A DNA stretch of 64,000 bases. Source: CAYRVF01 sp964427535 (lineage in GTDB: Bacteria; Chloroflexota; Ktedonobacteria; Ktedonobacterales; JADMIN01). Positions 8,844-17,053 of this stretch are shown here, one piece after another. Made by a program: the position numbers and the translations under genes. The notes under the pieces are model-generated. The model saw only the letters and a program-made list of their open reading frames with translations. It was not told where the DNA came from and made no database searches. Numbering within the stretch: the stretch's first letter is position 1; each line of letters opens with the position of its first letter. The stretch is from positions 3,630 through 67,629 of the forward strand of contig CAYRVF010000008.1 in the NCBI GenBank assembly GCA_964427535.1. The letters are read 5' to 3'.

Positions 8844-10031
8844 ATGATGAGCGGATTCGCGATCGTGCGCGAGACAGGTGATGGCAGCGCGCAACCAGGC
8901 CAGCGGTACGTCCACGCCGGACGGCTGCGGCTTCAGGACGGCAGCGAACTCGGTCCCGTCACGCTGGCCTATCAGGCGTGGGGGCGTCTCTCGCCCGCGC
9001 GCGACAACGTGATCTTGCTCTGCCACGCACTGACCGGCGACGCGCACGCATACGCGCCCGAGGCGCCGGACGACTCCCGCGCTGGTTGGTGGAATCCGCT
9101 CGTCGGGCCTGGCCGCGTCTTCGACACCGACCGCTACTACGTGATTTGCTCGAATGTGCTCGGCGGCTGCTATGGCAGCACCGGGCCGACCAGCCCCGCG
9201 CCAGACGACGGCGAGCCCTACCGACTGCGCTTTCCGCTGGTTAGCGTGGCGGATATGGTGCGGGCGCAACGCCTGCTGTTGCTCCGGCTGGGCATCCGGC
9301 GGCTGGTCGCGGTCGCTGGCGGGTCGCTGGGCGGGCTGCAGGCGTTGGAGTGGGCGATCGCGTATCCCGAGGAGGTCGAGCGCGCGTTTGTGGTGGCCGC
9401 GGCGCAGCGGCTGTCGGCGCAGGGGCTCGCCATCGACGACATCGCCCGCCAAACCATCCTCAACGACCCGGCTTGGCGCGGTGGTGCATATGCCCCCGGT
9501 GAAGGACCCGCGGCCTCACTGGCGATCGCGCGCATGCTCGCCATGCTGACGTATACGAGCGCCGAGGGCCTGGAGGAGCGGTTCGGTCGGCGGCAGGCGT
9601 CGCGGCCGAGCCTCTGGCCCACATTTGGGCCGCGACGCGATGTCGAGACATATCTGCAACATCAGGGCGAGAAGCTGGCACGCCGCTTCGACGCCAATAC
9701 CTATCTCTACCTCAGTAGCGCCATGGATCGATACGATGCCGCCGAAGGGGACGGCCGCGGATCGGATGCCGCCGCGCTGGGACGTATACGCGCGAATGTG
9801 CTGGCGGTCGGCATTCGCTCCGACTGGCTGTATCCCGCGCGACAGGTGCGTGCGCTGGCAGAGGACATCTCGGCGGTGGGCGGACGCGCCCGCTATATCG
9901 AGATCGACTCATCCGCCGGGCACGACGCCTTTCTGAAAGAGTGGGAGCAGATGGACGCGGCGCTGCGTCCGGCGCTCTCCGAGCCCTCCGCGCCAACGGG
10001 GACGCGACTCTTCGGCGGTGTTGCCGAGTGA
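8844..10031 (+). CDS. metX: Homoserine O-acyltransferase (MetX type)
   Basis: Transfers an acyl group, usually acetyl, to homoserine, the first committed step of methionine synthesis. It has the alpha/beta-hydrolase fold of MetX (not the MetA type). The nucleophile is S161 in GGSLGG, RSDWLYP carries the acid, and GHDAFL near the C-terminus the histidine. NVLGGCYGSTGP, a MetX hallmark, is also present. Acetyl versus succinyl specificity cannot be assigned safely by eye. It is the first gene after the SAM-I/T-box leader, and the sulfhydrylase follows. ATGATG at 8844/8847 offers two neighbouring starts. Confidence 0.95.
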   Translation: MMSGFAIVRETGDGSAQPGQRYVHAGRLRLQDGSELGPVTLAYQAWGRLSPARDNVILLCHALTGDAHAYAPEAPDDSRAGWWNPLVGPGRVFDTDRYYVICSNVLGGCYGSTGPTSPAPDDGEPYRLRFPLVSVADMVRAQRLLLLRLGIRRLVAVAGGSLGGLQALEWAIAYPEEVERAFVVAAAQRLSAQGLAIDDIARQTILNDPAWRGGAYAPGEGPAASLAIARMLAMLTYTSAEGLEERFGRRQASRPSLWPTFGPRRDVETYLQHQGEKLARRFDANTYLYLSSAMDRYDAAEGDGRGSDAAALGRIRANVLAVGIRSDWLYPARQVRALAEDISAVGGRARYIEIDSSAGHDAFLKEWEQMDAALRPALSEPSAPTGTRLFGGVAE

Positions 10032-10043
10032 TCGGTGTAACAG

Positions 10044-10074
10044 CATCCGCGCGGTACACCGCACCGCGCGGATG
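10044..10074 (+). repeat. 12-bp perfect inverted repeat between metX and metY
   Basis: CATCCGCGCGGT (10044-10055) and its exact complement (10063-10074) flank a 7-base loop. There is no following T-tract, so it looks like an RNA stem for processing or stability rather than a terminator. A second hairpin follows at 10083. Confidence 0.7.
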
Positions 10075-10082
10075 AGAGGGAG

Positions 10083-10102
10083 CCGCGGTGGACGAACCGC
10101 GG
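10083..10102 (+). repeat. 7-bp perfect inverted repeat upstream of metY
   Basis: CCGCGGT (10083-10089) and ACCGCGG (10096-10102) enclose a 6-base loop. The stem ends about 20 bases before the metY start and just ahead of its GAGGAGA ribosome-binding site. Confidence 0.6.
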
Positions 10103-10122
10103 ATGACGAGGAGAAGCAACCG

Positions 10123-11469
10123 ATGGCCGAGACGACAACCGGAGCGCAGCAGGATTCCGCTGAGGCGAACGGCGCGACAGGGCAGGATGGGCTCGCGTTC
10201 GAGACGCTGGCGCTCCATGCTGGACAGGAACAGCCTGACCCCGCGACACGGGCGCGAGCGGTGCCGATCTATCAGACGACCTCGTATGTGTTTGAAGACA
10301 GTGCCGACGCTGCCGACCTCTTCGCGCTGCAGAAGTTCGGCAACATCTACACGCGCATCATGAACCCAACCCAGGACGTGTTCGAGAAGCGCATTGCGGC
10401 TCTCGAAGGCGGTGTGGGGGCGCTGGCGACCGCGTCTGGGCAGGCGGCGGAGTTCCTGGCGCTGGCGAATGTGGCGAGCGCGGGCGATGAGATCGTCAGT
10501 GGCACGAGTCTCTACGGCGGCACCTATAACCTGTTCTCGCAGACACTGCCGCGGCTAGGCATCACCACGCACTTCGTCGATAGCAGTGACCCGGAGAACT
10601 TCCGCAAGGCGATCACGCCACGCACGCGGGCGATCTACGCCGAGACGGAGGGCAACCCGCGGCTTGACGTGCTCGACATCCGCCGTGTGGCCGACATCGC
10701 GCATGAGGCGGGCGTTCCGCTGATTCTCGACAACACGCTGCCTAGCCCGTATCTGGTGCAGCCGCTCAAGCATGGGGCGGATGTCGTCGTGCATTCGGCG
10801 ACGAAGTTCATTGGAGGGCATGGCACGAGCATCGGCGGCGTGATCGTCGATGGGGGCACCTTCGATTGGGCGGCCAGCGGCAAGTTCCCCAGCTTCACCG
10901 ATCCGGACCCGTCGTATCACGGCGTGCGCTACGTCGATGCGTTTGGCCCACTGGCGTTCATCATCAAGGCACGTGTGCAGTTGCTGCGCGACCTCGGCCC
11001 GGCGATCAGCCCGCTCAACAGTTGGCTCTTCATCCAGGGACTGGAGACGCTGGCGCTACGCATGGAGCGCCACAGCGAGAACGCGCTGGCTGTCGCGCAG
11101 TTCCTCTCAGAGCACCCCGCGGTCACGTGGGTCGTGTATCCAGGGCTGAAGACGCACGCGAGCTACGAACTCGCGCAGAAGTATTTCCAGCACGGATACG
11201 GCGCGATCGTCGGCTTCGGCGTGAAGGGTGGGCTGAACGCCGGTCGCAAGTTCGTCGAGTCCGTGAAGCTGTTCTCGCTGCTCGCCAACGTCGGCGACTC
11301 GAAGTCGCTGGTGATCCACCCGGCGAGCACGACACACTCGCAGCTTAGCGCGGACGAGCAGTTCGCGACCGGCGTCACGCCCGATTTCGTCCGTCTCTCG
11401 GTTGGTGTGGAGAACATCCGCGACTTGCTCCGCGACCTGGATCAGGCGCTGCGGATCGCGGCGGAGTAA
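10123..11469 (+). CDS. metY: O-acetylhomoserine sulfhydrylase (MetY)
   Basis: PLP-dependent Cys/Met-metabolism enzyme that replaces the acyl group of O-acetylhomoserine with sulfide to give homocysteine. The PLP lysine is in VVHSATKFIGGHG. The N-terminus FETLALHAGQEQPDP and the insertion before the C-terminus are typical of OAH sulfhydrylase rather than cystathionine enzymes. The frame is open back to 10018, inside metX, but the ATG at 10123 has GAGGAGA ahead and gives 448 residues, the normal length. It follows metX after a 90-base gap with two RNA hairpins, so it probably shares the riboswitch-controlled transcript. Confidence 0.95.
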   Translation: MAETTTGAQQDSAEANGATGQDGLAFETLALHAGQEQPDPATRARAVPIYQTTSYVFEDSADAADLFALQKFGNIYTRIMNPTQDVFEKRIAALEGGVGALATASGQAAEFLALANVASAGDEIVSGTSLYGGTYNLFSQTLPRLGITTHFVDSSDPENFRKAITPRTRAIYAETEGNPRLDVLDIRRVADIAHEAGVPLILDNTLPSPYLVQPLKHGADVVVHSATKFIGGHGTSIGGVIVDGGTFDWAASGKFPSFTDPDPSYHGVRYVDAFGPLAFIIKARVQLLRDLGPAISPLNSWLFIQGLETLALRMERHSENALAVAQFLSEHPAVTWVVYPGLKTHASYELAQKYFQHGYGAIVGFGVKGGLNAGRKFVESVKLFSLLANVGDSKSLVIHPASTTHSQLSADEQFATGVTPDFVRLSVGVENIRDLLRDLDQALRIAAE

Positions 11470-11530
11470 CAGTCACGGTCGGTGTGCTGAGGGAGACCTG
11501 CCGTTGGAGTCCGTCCGGCCGTCGTTGGCC

Positions 11531-11544
11531 GAATGGCACCGCGG
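11531..11544 (+). promoter_or_regulatory. Possible T-box-like sequence before lysC
   Basis: GAATGGCACCGCGG keeps the core TGGNACCGCG of a T-box antiterminator. It lies in the 152-base gap between metY and lysC. I cannot draw a convincing stem I or a terminator with a T-run here, so this may be chance or a degenerate leader. Confidence 0.25.
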
Positions 11545-11621
11545 CAGCCTCCCCGGCACATCGCTACTAACAGGACGGATAGACCCGTTCTAGCGGGGAC
11601 CTCTTCCGAAGGAAGTTCATT

Positions 11622-12899
11622 ATGCGTGTGCTCAAGTTTGGCGGCAGCAGCCTCGCGAATGTCGACCGCCTGCGGGCAGCAGCCCGGATCATCGCGCGTC
11701 ACCGTGCGCAGGCGCCGACCGTCGTGGTGGCGTCCGCGATGGCGGGCGTGACCGACGCGCTGCTGCGAGCAGGACGTGCCGCGCTCGCGGGAGAGGGCGA
11801 GTGGCGCACGCTCCTCGCTGCGCTTGAGGACACGCACCGGACGGCCTATCTCGCGCTGTGGGGCGGTGTTCCCGAGACGTTCGTGGATCTGTGGGCGGCG
11901 CTTTTCGCCGATGCGGAGGCGCTGGCGGCGGACGGGGGCGCGAGTTCGGCGTCACGACTTGAGGCGTTCTCTGGCTGGGGCGAGCGGCTCGTCGTCGGGC
12001 TGCTGACGCGGGCCGTGCTGCTCGAAGGCGCCGCGGCAGAGGCGTTCACCGGGGAGCCGGTACAGCTCGAGGGCGGCAGCGCGAGCGCCGATGAGCCGAC
12101 GCCGTCCGTGCTGGCGACACGCGCGTGGCTGGTGCCGCGTATCGCCCGGCTGGTGCGTCTGGGTGGCGTGCCAGTGTTGCCTGGCTACATCGCGCGCGAC
12201 GGGAGCGGCTTCGTGACCACGCTTGGCCGCAATGGGTCGGATTTCTCGGCGACGGTCGTCGCGGCTGCTCTCGGAGCGGAGTCGGTGACGATCTTCAGCG
12301 ACGTGCCGGGTATCTTCAACGCGGACCCACACATCGTCCCTGGCGCACGACTGCTGCCCGTGCTGACGTATGCGGAGGCGCGCGAAATCGCCTTGCTCGG
12401 CGCGAAGGTGCTGCATCCACGGACGGTGCAGCCGCTCGCGCATTGGGAGATACCGCTCTATCTTTGCAGCTCGCTCGATCCAGCGTTGCCCGGCACGTCC
12501 ATCGTGCCGCACATGGATACGGCGGTTGCCGCGACGCTAGGTCCACGGTGGGTCGTGGCGGAGCGCGTCTCGAGCGACACCTGTGACCGGGCGGATAGCG
12601 CTGATGCGAATCTCGGTCTGCGGGAGGTCACGGCGCTCGTCCTGTCACCAGAGTCGCAGCGCGCGGCGGCTGAGACGCTCGAACAGGTGCTTGCGGAGGT
12701 ACTGAGTGCGGGTGAGTGCGCGTTGTGCGGCTTCGTCGGTGGCTCAGGGGAAGATGTCACGCTGCGGCTACTTGCGCCCGCCGATCGCGCGGTGCACCTC
12801 CAGCGAGTGTTGCATGCCGCGCTTGAGCAGAGCGACGTGCAGTTGGGGCAGCCGAGTGTGCCAGACACCTGTGCGGGGCGACGCCAAACAGCAGTGTAG
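11622..12899 (+). CDS. lysC: Aspartate kinase
   Basis: Phosphorylates aspartate, the entry to lysine, threonine and methionine. KFGGSSL at residues 5-11 is the kinase signature. GRNGSDFSATVVA, SDVPGIFNADP and EIALLGAKVLHP complete the amino-acid-kinase domain. The final ~120 residues look like an ACT region for feedback control, starting near LVLSPESQ. Length 425 residues, a monofunctional kinase with no dehydrogenase part. GAAGGAAG precedes the ATG. It stands between metY and asd and makes the operon a complete aspartate-semialdehyde supply for homoserine, apart from homoserine dehydrogenase, which is not in this window. Confidence 0.94.
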   Translation: MRVLKFGGSSLANVDRLRAAARIIARHRAQAPTVVVASAMAGVTDALLRAGRAALAGEGEWRTLLAALEDTHRTAYLALWGGVPETFVDLWAALFADAEALAADGGASSASRLEAFSGWGERLVVGLLTRAVLLEGAAAEAFTGEPVQLEGGSASADEPTPSVLATRAWLVPRIARLVRLGGVPVLPGYIARDGSGFVTTLGRNGSDFSATVVAAALGAESVTIFSDVPGIFNADPHIVPGARLLPVLTYAEAREIALLGAKVLHPRTVQPLAHWEIPLYLCSSLDPALPGTSIVPHMDTAVAATLGPRWVVAERVSSDTCDRADSADANLGLREVTALVLSPESQRAAAETLEQVLAEVLSAGECALCGFVGGSGEDVTLRLLAPADRAVHLQRVLHAALEQSDVQLGQPSVPDTCAGRRQTAV

Positions 12900-12953
12900 C
12901 GAGATGGCGTTGGAGCCAGAGGTGCGTCCAGGGAAGAAAGGCGGGCACACGGT

Positions 12954-14033
12954 ATGAGTCAGTCGCCAGTGGGCGGGCGTATTCCGGCGATCGTGCTGGG
13001 TGCGACGGGGCTTGTCGGGCAGCGGCTCATTTCGATGCTCGATCAGCATCCGTGGTTCGAGCTGGTGGGGGTTGTCGCATCTGAGCGCTCGACGGGAAAG
13101 ACGTACGGTGAGGCGGTTCGCTGGCGTGTGGAGGCGCCACCGCCCGATTCCGCGCTCGACCTTCGCCTCGCACCTCCGGAGCCGGCTGCGGCCCCGGCTG
13201 CGCCGCTGATCTTCTCGGCACTCCCAGCGGACGAGGCGGCCGAGATCGAGCCACGCTTCGCGGCCACCGGAGCGTTCGTCAGCAGCAACGCGTCGGCGTA
13301 CCGCATGGCGCCCGATATGCCGCTGATCGTGCCCGAGATCAACCCCCACCATCTCGGAGTCCTGGCGGAGCAGCGGAGACAGCGTGGGTGGACCGGGGCA
13401 ATCGTGACGAACCCGAACTGCTCGACCATCGGCCTGACCCTCGCGCTCGCGCCGCTCCGTCAGTTTGGGCTGCGCCGTGTGCTGGTGACGACACTTCAGG
13501 CGGCCTCCGGGGCGGGATATCCAGGGGTGCCCTCGCTCGACCTACTCGACAACGTCGTGCCGTACATTGGCGGCGAGGAAGAGAAGATCGAGAGCGAGAC
13601 GCGGAAGATTCTCGGCGGATACGACGAGCGTGGCTTCGTGCCGATCGACGAGGCGGCATTGCGGATCAGCGCGCAGTGCATGCGGGTGCCTGTGCGCGAC
13701 GGTCACCTGGAGTCCGTGAGTGTCGAGCTCGAGCGCCGTGTCGACCCCGACGAGCTGCTGCACGCGTGGGAGTCATTCACAGGTGAGCCGCAGTCTTCGC
13801 GCCTCCCGTCCGCGCCGGCGCCTCCGCTTCTCTACCGTTCTGAGATTGACCGGCCTCAGCCTGTGCTCGACCGCTTTGCGGGACGTGGCATGGCAGTGAC
13901 GATTGGCCGCCTGCGCCCTTGCCCGGTGCTGGACTACAAATTTCTCTGCCTCAGCCACAACACTATTCGCGGCGCGGCTGGCGCGGCCCTGCTGAACGCC
14001 GAGTTGGCGTACGCACGCGGCCTGCTCGGGTAG
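12954..14033 (+). CDS. asd: Aspartate-semialdehyde dehydrogenase, archaeal/fungal-type
   Basis: Reduces aspartyl phosphate, the LysC product, to aspartate semialdehyde with NADPH. The nucleotide-binding GATGLVGQRL is at residues 14-23. The catalytic cysteine is in NPNCSTIGL (about residue 156). The ASERSTGKTYGEA segment and the 359-residue length fit the archaeal/fungal-like branch better than the classical Gram-negative one. The start lies 54 bases after lysC, and the pair was probably transferred or kept together as a pathway unit. It closes the methionine block; the convergent unknown gene begins 65 bases later. Confidence 0.93.
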   Translation: MSQSPVGGRIPAIVLGATGLVGQRLISMLDQHPWFELVGVVASERSTGKTYGEAVRWRVEAPPPDSALDLRLAPPEPAAAPAAPLIFSALPADEAAEIEPRFAATGAFVSSNASAYRMAPDMPLIVPEINPHHLGVLAEQRRQRGWTGAIVTNPNCSTIGLTLALAPLRQFGLRRVLVTTLQAASGAGYPGVPSLDLLDNVVPYIGGEEEKIESETRKILGGYDERGFVPIDEAALRISAQCMRVPVRDGHLESVSVELERRVDPDELLHAWESFTGEPQSSRLPSAPAPPLLYRSEIDRPQPVLDRFAGRGMAVTIGRLRPCPVLDYKFLCLSHNTIRGAAGAALLNAELAYARGLLG

Positions 14034-14098
14034 CGCAGCGTCGCGGCGGTACTCTTCGACTGACCAAGCCGCAGGTCCTAAACGCACATATCCCCCGT

Positions 14099-14629
14099 TC
14101 AGGCTGCCGGTTCACCCTGCTCGGTGCCACGGAGGTCGGCCATGACGGCGTCGATCTCCGTCCACGTGCGCTGGCGCTGTGGCCGTGCCATACGCGCGCT
14201 CGCCGGAGCCGACGGAGGCGGATCGTCGTCCAGGTGGCGTGTCAGCCATTCGGTAGCGGCTTCGAGCCACAGGTCCTCTTCGCTGCGCCCAAGCGCGCGA
14301 GCGACCGCCGCGAACGTCTGCTGGATCTCGCCCCCCTGGCGAGGAACAGATGGCGCGGGAGATGCTGCCGGCTCTGCTTGCGTGTGCCGCGGCGCGATGG
14401 CGGACGTCCAGCTGACGGCAGGACCCGCGACCGCGGTGCCGAGGCGACTGGGTGTCGCGCGTGGCATACGGATAGGCGGTAGGCTGCTCCGCGCCGGTTC
14501 GTGTACTCGCGCATCGGGTCGCGGAACGATAAACGCGCGCACCGGAGCTCCAGCGGTCGCGCTCCCTAGCGAACCATGCTCAAACCGAGGCTCGGCCGAG
14601 CTCGCATGCATCAGCGTGTACCAGCTCAT
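14099..14629 (-). CDS. Unknown 176-residue protein behind a LexA-type box
   Basis: I do not recognise this protein. The N-terminal ~90 residues are Pro/Ala/Ser-rich and probably disordered. A compact segment follows, with QQTFAAVARALGRSEEDLWLEAATEWL (read as two helices), then a Pro-rich linker and a C-terminal RTWTEIDAVMADLR helix. There is no signal peptide or membrane segment. Overlapping plus-strand frames look like shadows because they lack the helix pattern and have no ribosome-binding site. GGAGG-type sequence precedes the ATG (GGAGGTCACC on the coding strand). The GAAC-N4-GTTC palindrome 41 bases upstream suggests DNA-damage induction. Function is not inferred. Confidence 0.6.
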   Translation of the reverse strand: MSWYTLMHASSAEPRFEHGSLGSATAGAPVRAFIVPRPDARVHEPARSSLPPIRMPRATPSRLGTAVAGPAVSWTSAIAPRHTQAEPAASPAPSVPRQGGEIQQTFAAVARALGRSEEDLWLEAATEWLTRHLDDDPPPSAPASARMARPQRQRTWTEIDAVMADLRGTEQGEPAA

Positions 14630-14669
14630 GGTGACCTCCAGATGATGGCGGTGCCGTAGGTTGTCTGTA

Positions 14670-14681
14670 GAACTTATGTTC
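14670..14681 (-). promoter_or_regulatory. LexA/SOS-type box
   Basis: GAAC-TTAT-GTTC, extended to AGAAC...GTTCT, is the dyad of Gram-positive LexA (DinR) sites. A TAATAT -10-like sequence on the minus strand lies just upstream (14685-14690), so a bound repressor would overlap the start region of the gene at 14099-14629. Confidence 0.6.
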
Positions 14682-14866
14682 TAATATTACTCGAACGGCG
14701 GGCGTCTGTCCAGTGTGGATGCCCGGAAGTCATAGGGGAGATACGGCGCTTGAGGATGTGCCGAAGCGCGATGGATTTTGACACGCATGCGGCGCTGGGC
14801 TATGCTGGAGAGACGGAGCGGTGGGTCAGCGGCGTGCGGCTCTCTGTTCCAGAGAAGGTGACATCG

Positions 14867-15310
14867 ATGCGACTCACGATGAAGGGTGATTACGGCCTTC
14901 GTGCCATGATCGACCTCGCGGCACACTACGGGCAGGGACCGATTCCCAGCGGCGACATTGCCTCACGACAGCTCATCCCCGAGCACTTCCTCGATCAACT
15001 GCTCATGACATTGCGCCGCGCCGGATTGCTCAAGAGCCAGCGAGGACCACAGGGTGGGCATATGCTGGCGCGTCCACCCGCGAAGATCACGATGGCTGAG
15101 GTACTGCGGGCGCTCGAAGGTCCCACCGCGTCCATGGAATGTCTGCCGAATCCCACGTTTTGCCAGTTGATGCCGGGATGCGCGATTCGTGACGTGCTCG
15201 CCGACATCGACGCGTATGCCCAGCAGGTGCTCGGCGCGACCACGCTAGAGCGGCTCGCGGGCAAGCATCGTGTGCCGGTCCCCGAGCGGGATGCGATGTA
15301 CTACATCTAG
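14867..15310 (+). CDS. Rrf2-family transcription regulator with three cysteines
   Basis: Winged-helix repressor family that includes IscR, NsrR and CymR. From the ATG at 14867 (AGAGAAGG upstream), MRLTMKGDYGLRAMIDLA is the standard Rrf2 N-terminus, and the wing carries QRGPQGGHMLARP. C92, C99 and C105 (spacing x6, x5) are near the C-x5-C-x5-C set that binds an iron-sulfur cluster in IscR; CymR lacks it. 147 residues. The next intact gene downstream is cysK, which suggests a link to cysteine or Fe-S supply, but that is inference. An upstream frame to 14750 is open but not needed. Confidence 0.88.
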   Translation: MRLTMKGDYGLRAMIDLAAHYGQGPIPSGDIASRQLIPEHFLDQLLMTLRRAGLLKSQRGPQGGHMLARPPAKITMAEVLRALEGPTASMECLPNPTFCQLMPGCAIRDVLADIDAYAQQVLGATTLERLAGKHRVPVPERDAMYYI

Positions 15311-15365
15311 CGAGCGTCCCGCGTCCCATCTTGCCGAGTCGTCGTGTCTGGCCTCAGACTATGGG

Positions 15366-15684
15366 CTACTGTGACGCGGGCACATTCGCCGTGGTTTGCA
15401 TCAGGAAGCGCAGGTTTGTCGCAAAGAACTGCGCAAAGCCCCAGTTTTCGAACTGTTGCGGGATAGCCATCGCCTCACCCCGGTCGTCTGGAATGCGCGA
15501 TGACTGCATCTCCTCAGCTAGCACCCTCAGCGTCAGATGTGAGCGTCGACTCGCCGAGGTGGACGATACCTGCGTTGCTTAGTGAGCCTTCTCCTGGCAA
15601 CGATATTGCCGCATAGATCCCTGGTGCCACCGCTTGATCGCGAAAGGTCTGAAGGTCAGGCGGAATGCATGTCGAGCTCGTCAT
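15366..15684 (-). pseudogene. Remnant of an MBL-fold (metallo-beta-lactamase-like) hydrolase
   Basis: Two reading-frame pieces of one gene remain. The first (ATG at 15684, AGGAG ahead) reads to a stop after ~55 codons and holds VAPGIYAAISLPGEGSLSNA followed by GIVHLGEST, the opening strands of MBL-fold hydrolases. The metal-binding HxHxDH core is absent. A second piece in another frame contains IPQQFENWGFAQFFATNLRF and runs to a stop at 15366, which resembles the C-terminal end of such proteins. An internal deletion with a frame change explains both. This fills most of the otherwise gene-free stretch between the Rrf2 gene and cysK. Confidence 0.6.
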
Positions 15685-15827
15685 GCCGCGCTCCTATCCT
15701 GATGGTCACAGATAGTGGTGACGACACTACGAGGCATTGCACCCGTCAGGCAGGAGAGCCAGATATGAGTCGTGCTGGTCCATCCACTGACAGAGGGGGT
15801 GTCCTAATTGGAGTCCGTGCTCGCAGC

Positions 15828-15871
15828 GTACCGCTCACTGGTGGCGTCCCCGGCGGTACTTGAGTTTTTTT
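15828..15871 (+). terminator. Terminator-like hairpin in the cysK leader
   Basis: GTACCGC (15828-15834) and GCGGTAC (15853-15859) can pair and are followed by TTGAG and a run of seven T. It lies ~150 bases before cysK. It may end read-through from upstream or act as an attenuator. I could not recognise any riboswitch class around it. Confidence 0.5.
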
Positions 15872-16020
15872 ATCAATTTGCTGCACTATACAGAGGGAAG
15901 TTGTGGTGAGGTCTCCGCCGTGCCGGTCGGCCGACTTGAGGCGGCAAGCCAGCCGCACGTGGCGCGCTGGCCCAGTCTGGCACGGCGGGAGATAGCCGGG
16001 CATTATCGAGGAGAATGTAC

Positions 16021-16953
16021 ATGCCGAACTGGGCACAAGACGCGACCGAGCTGATGGGCAACACGCCGCTGGTACGTCTCAACAAGGTCGTGCCGCAGGG
16101 CGCGACCGTGCTGGCGAAAATCGAATCGTTCCAGCCAGGATACAGCGTCAAAGACCGCATCGCCGTCAGCATGATCAAAGGTGCGGAGGCGCGCGGCGTT
16201 CTGAAGCCTGGCACGACGATCATCGAGCCGACCAGTGGGAATACGGGCATCGGCCTGGCGTGGGTCGCGGCCGCTCGCAGCTACAAGTGCATTCTGGTGA
16301 TGCCCGAGACGGTGAGCGTGGAGCGGCGCATGGTGCTTCGCAGATTGGGCGCGCAGGTCGTGCTGACGCCCGGTGGCCAGCGCATGCCTGGCGCGATCGC
16401 ACGGGCAAACGAGATCGCGGCCGAGACGCCCGACTCGTGGATCCCGCAGCAGTTCGAGAATCCCGACAACCCCAAGGTGCATCGTGAGACGACCGCCGAG
16501 GAAATCTGGCGTGACACCGATGGACAGGTCGATGCGGTGGTCGCGGGAGTCGGCACCGGGGGGACGCTCACTGGCGTCGGCGAGGTGCTGAAGGAGCGCA
16601 AGCCGGGCGTGCGCATGATCGCGGTTGAGCCGTCAGCGTCGCCGGTGCTCTCAGGCGGTCAGCCAGGCCCGAGCAAGATTCAGGGCATTGGCGCGGGATT
16701 CATCCCCGACGTGCTGGACACCAAGCTGATTGACGAGATCGTCCAGGTGTCGGACAACGACGCCATCGAGATGGCACGGCGGCTCGCGATGGAAGAAGGG
16801 TTGCTCTCGGGCATCAGCAGTGGGGCGGCGGCATGGGCCGCGGCGCAGCTCGCCGGGCGCCCGGAGTATGAGGGAAAAGTCATCGTCGTGATCTTCCCGT
16901 CCGCGGGCGAGCGCTACATCAGCACCGTGCTCTTCGACGACGTGCGCGAGTAA
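16021..16953 (+). CDS. cysK: Cysteine synthase (O-acetylserine sulfhydrylase)
   Basis: PLP enzyme that makes cysteine from O-acetylserine and sulfide. GNTPLVRL, the PLP lysine K44 in SVKDRI, PTSGNTG (phosphate-binding and substrate loop), GTGGTLTG and GISSGAA are all in order. 310 residues. Two ATGs are possible; the second (16021) sits 8 bases after GAGGAG and gives the conserved N-terminus, whereas 16015 is too close. It lies downstream of the cysteine-bearing Rrf2 gene and the decayed MBL gene, with its own ~150-base leader carrying a terminator-like stem. Confidence 0.96.
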   Translation: MPNWAQDATELMGNTPLVRLNKVVPQGATVLAKIESFQPGYSVKDRIAVSMIKGAEARGVLKPGTTIIEPTSGNTGIGLAWVAAARSYKCILVMPETVSVERRMVLRRLGAQVVLTPGGQRMPGAIARANEIAAETPDSWIPQQFENPDNPKVHRETTAEEIWRDTDGQVDAVVAGVGTGGTLTGVGEVLKERKPGVRMIAVEPSASPVLSGGQPGPSKIQGIGAGFIPDVLDTKLIDEIVQVSDNDAIEMARRLAMEEGLLSGISSGAAAWAAAQLAGRPEYEGKVIVVIFPSAGERYISTVLFDDVRE

Positions 16954-17053
16954 CGGCCACACGCCGCATGCTCTCCGCAGCGCGTGGCACAGCCAGTCCG
17001 GGCGCGAGGAGATGCATGCGGCTCCGGCATGGAAGGTCGGAGGGAGCGGCGAC

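Noticed and set aside
14124..14645. Plus-strand alternative to the LexA-boxed gene
   Set aside because: No ribosome-binding site; the minus strand has a GGAGG and a regulated promoter, and its helix pattern is protein-like.
15331..15863. Two small plus-strand frames between the Rrf2 gene and cysK
   Set aside because: They are Cys/Arg-rich and antisense to the MBL remnant; no start signals.
15850..16020. Possible cysteine T-box or other riboswitch in the cysK leader
   Set aside because: No TGGNACC core, specifier loop or known aptamer core can be drawn; only a terminator-like hairpin is supported.
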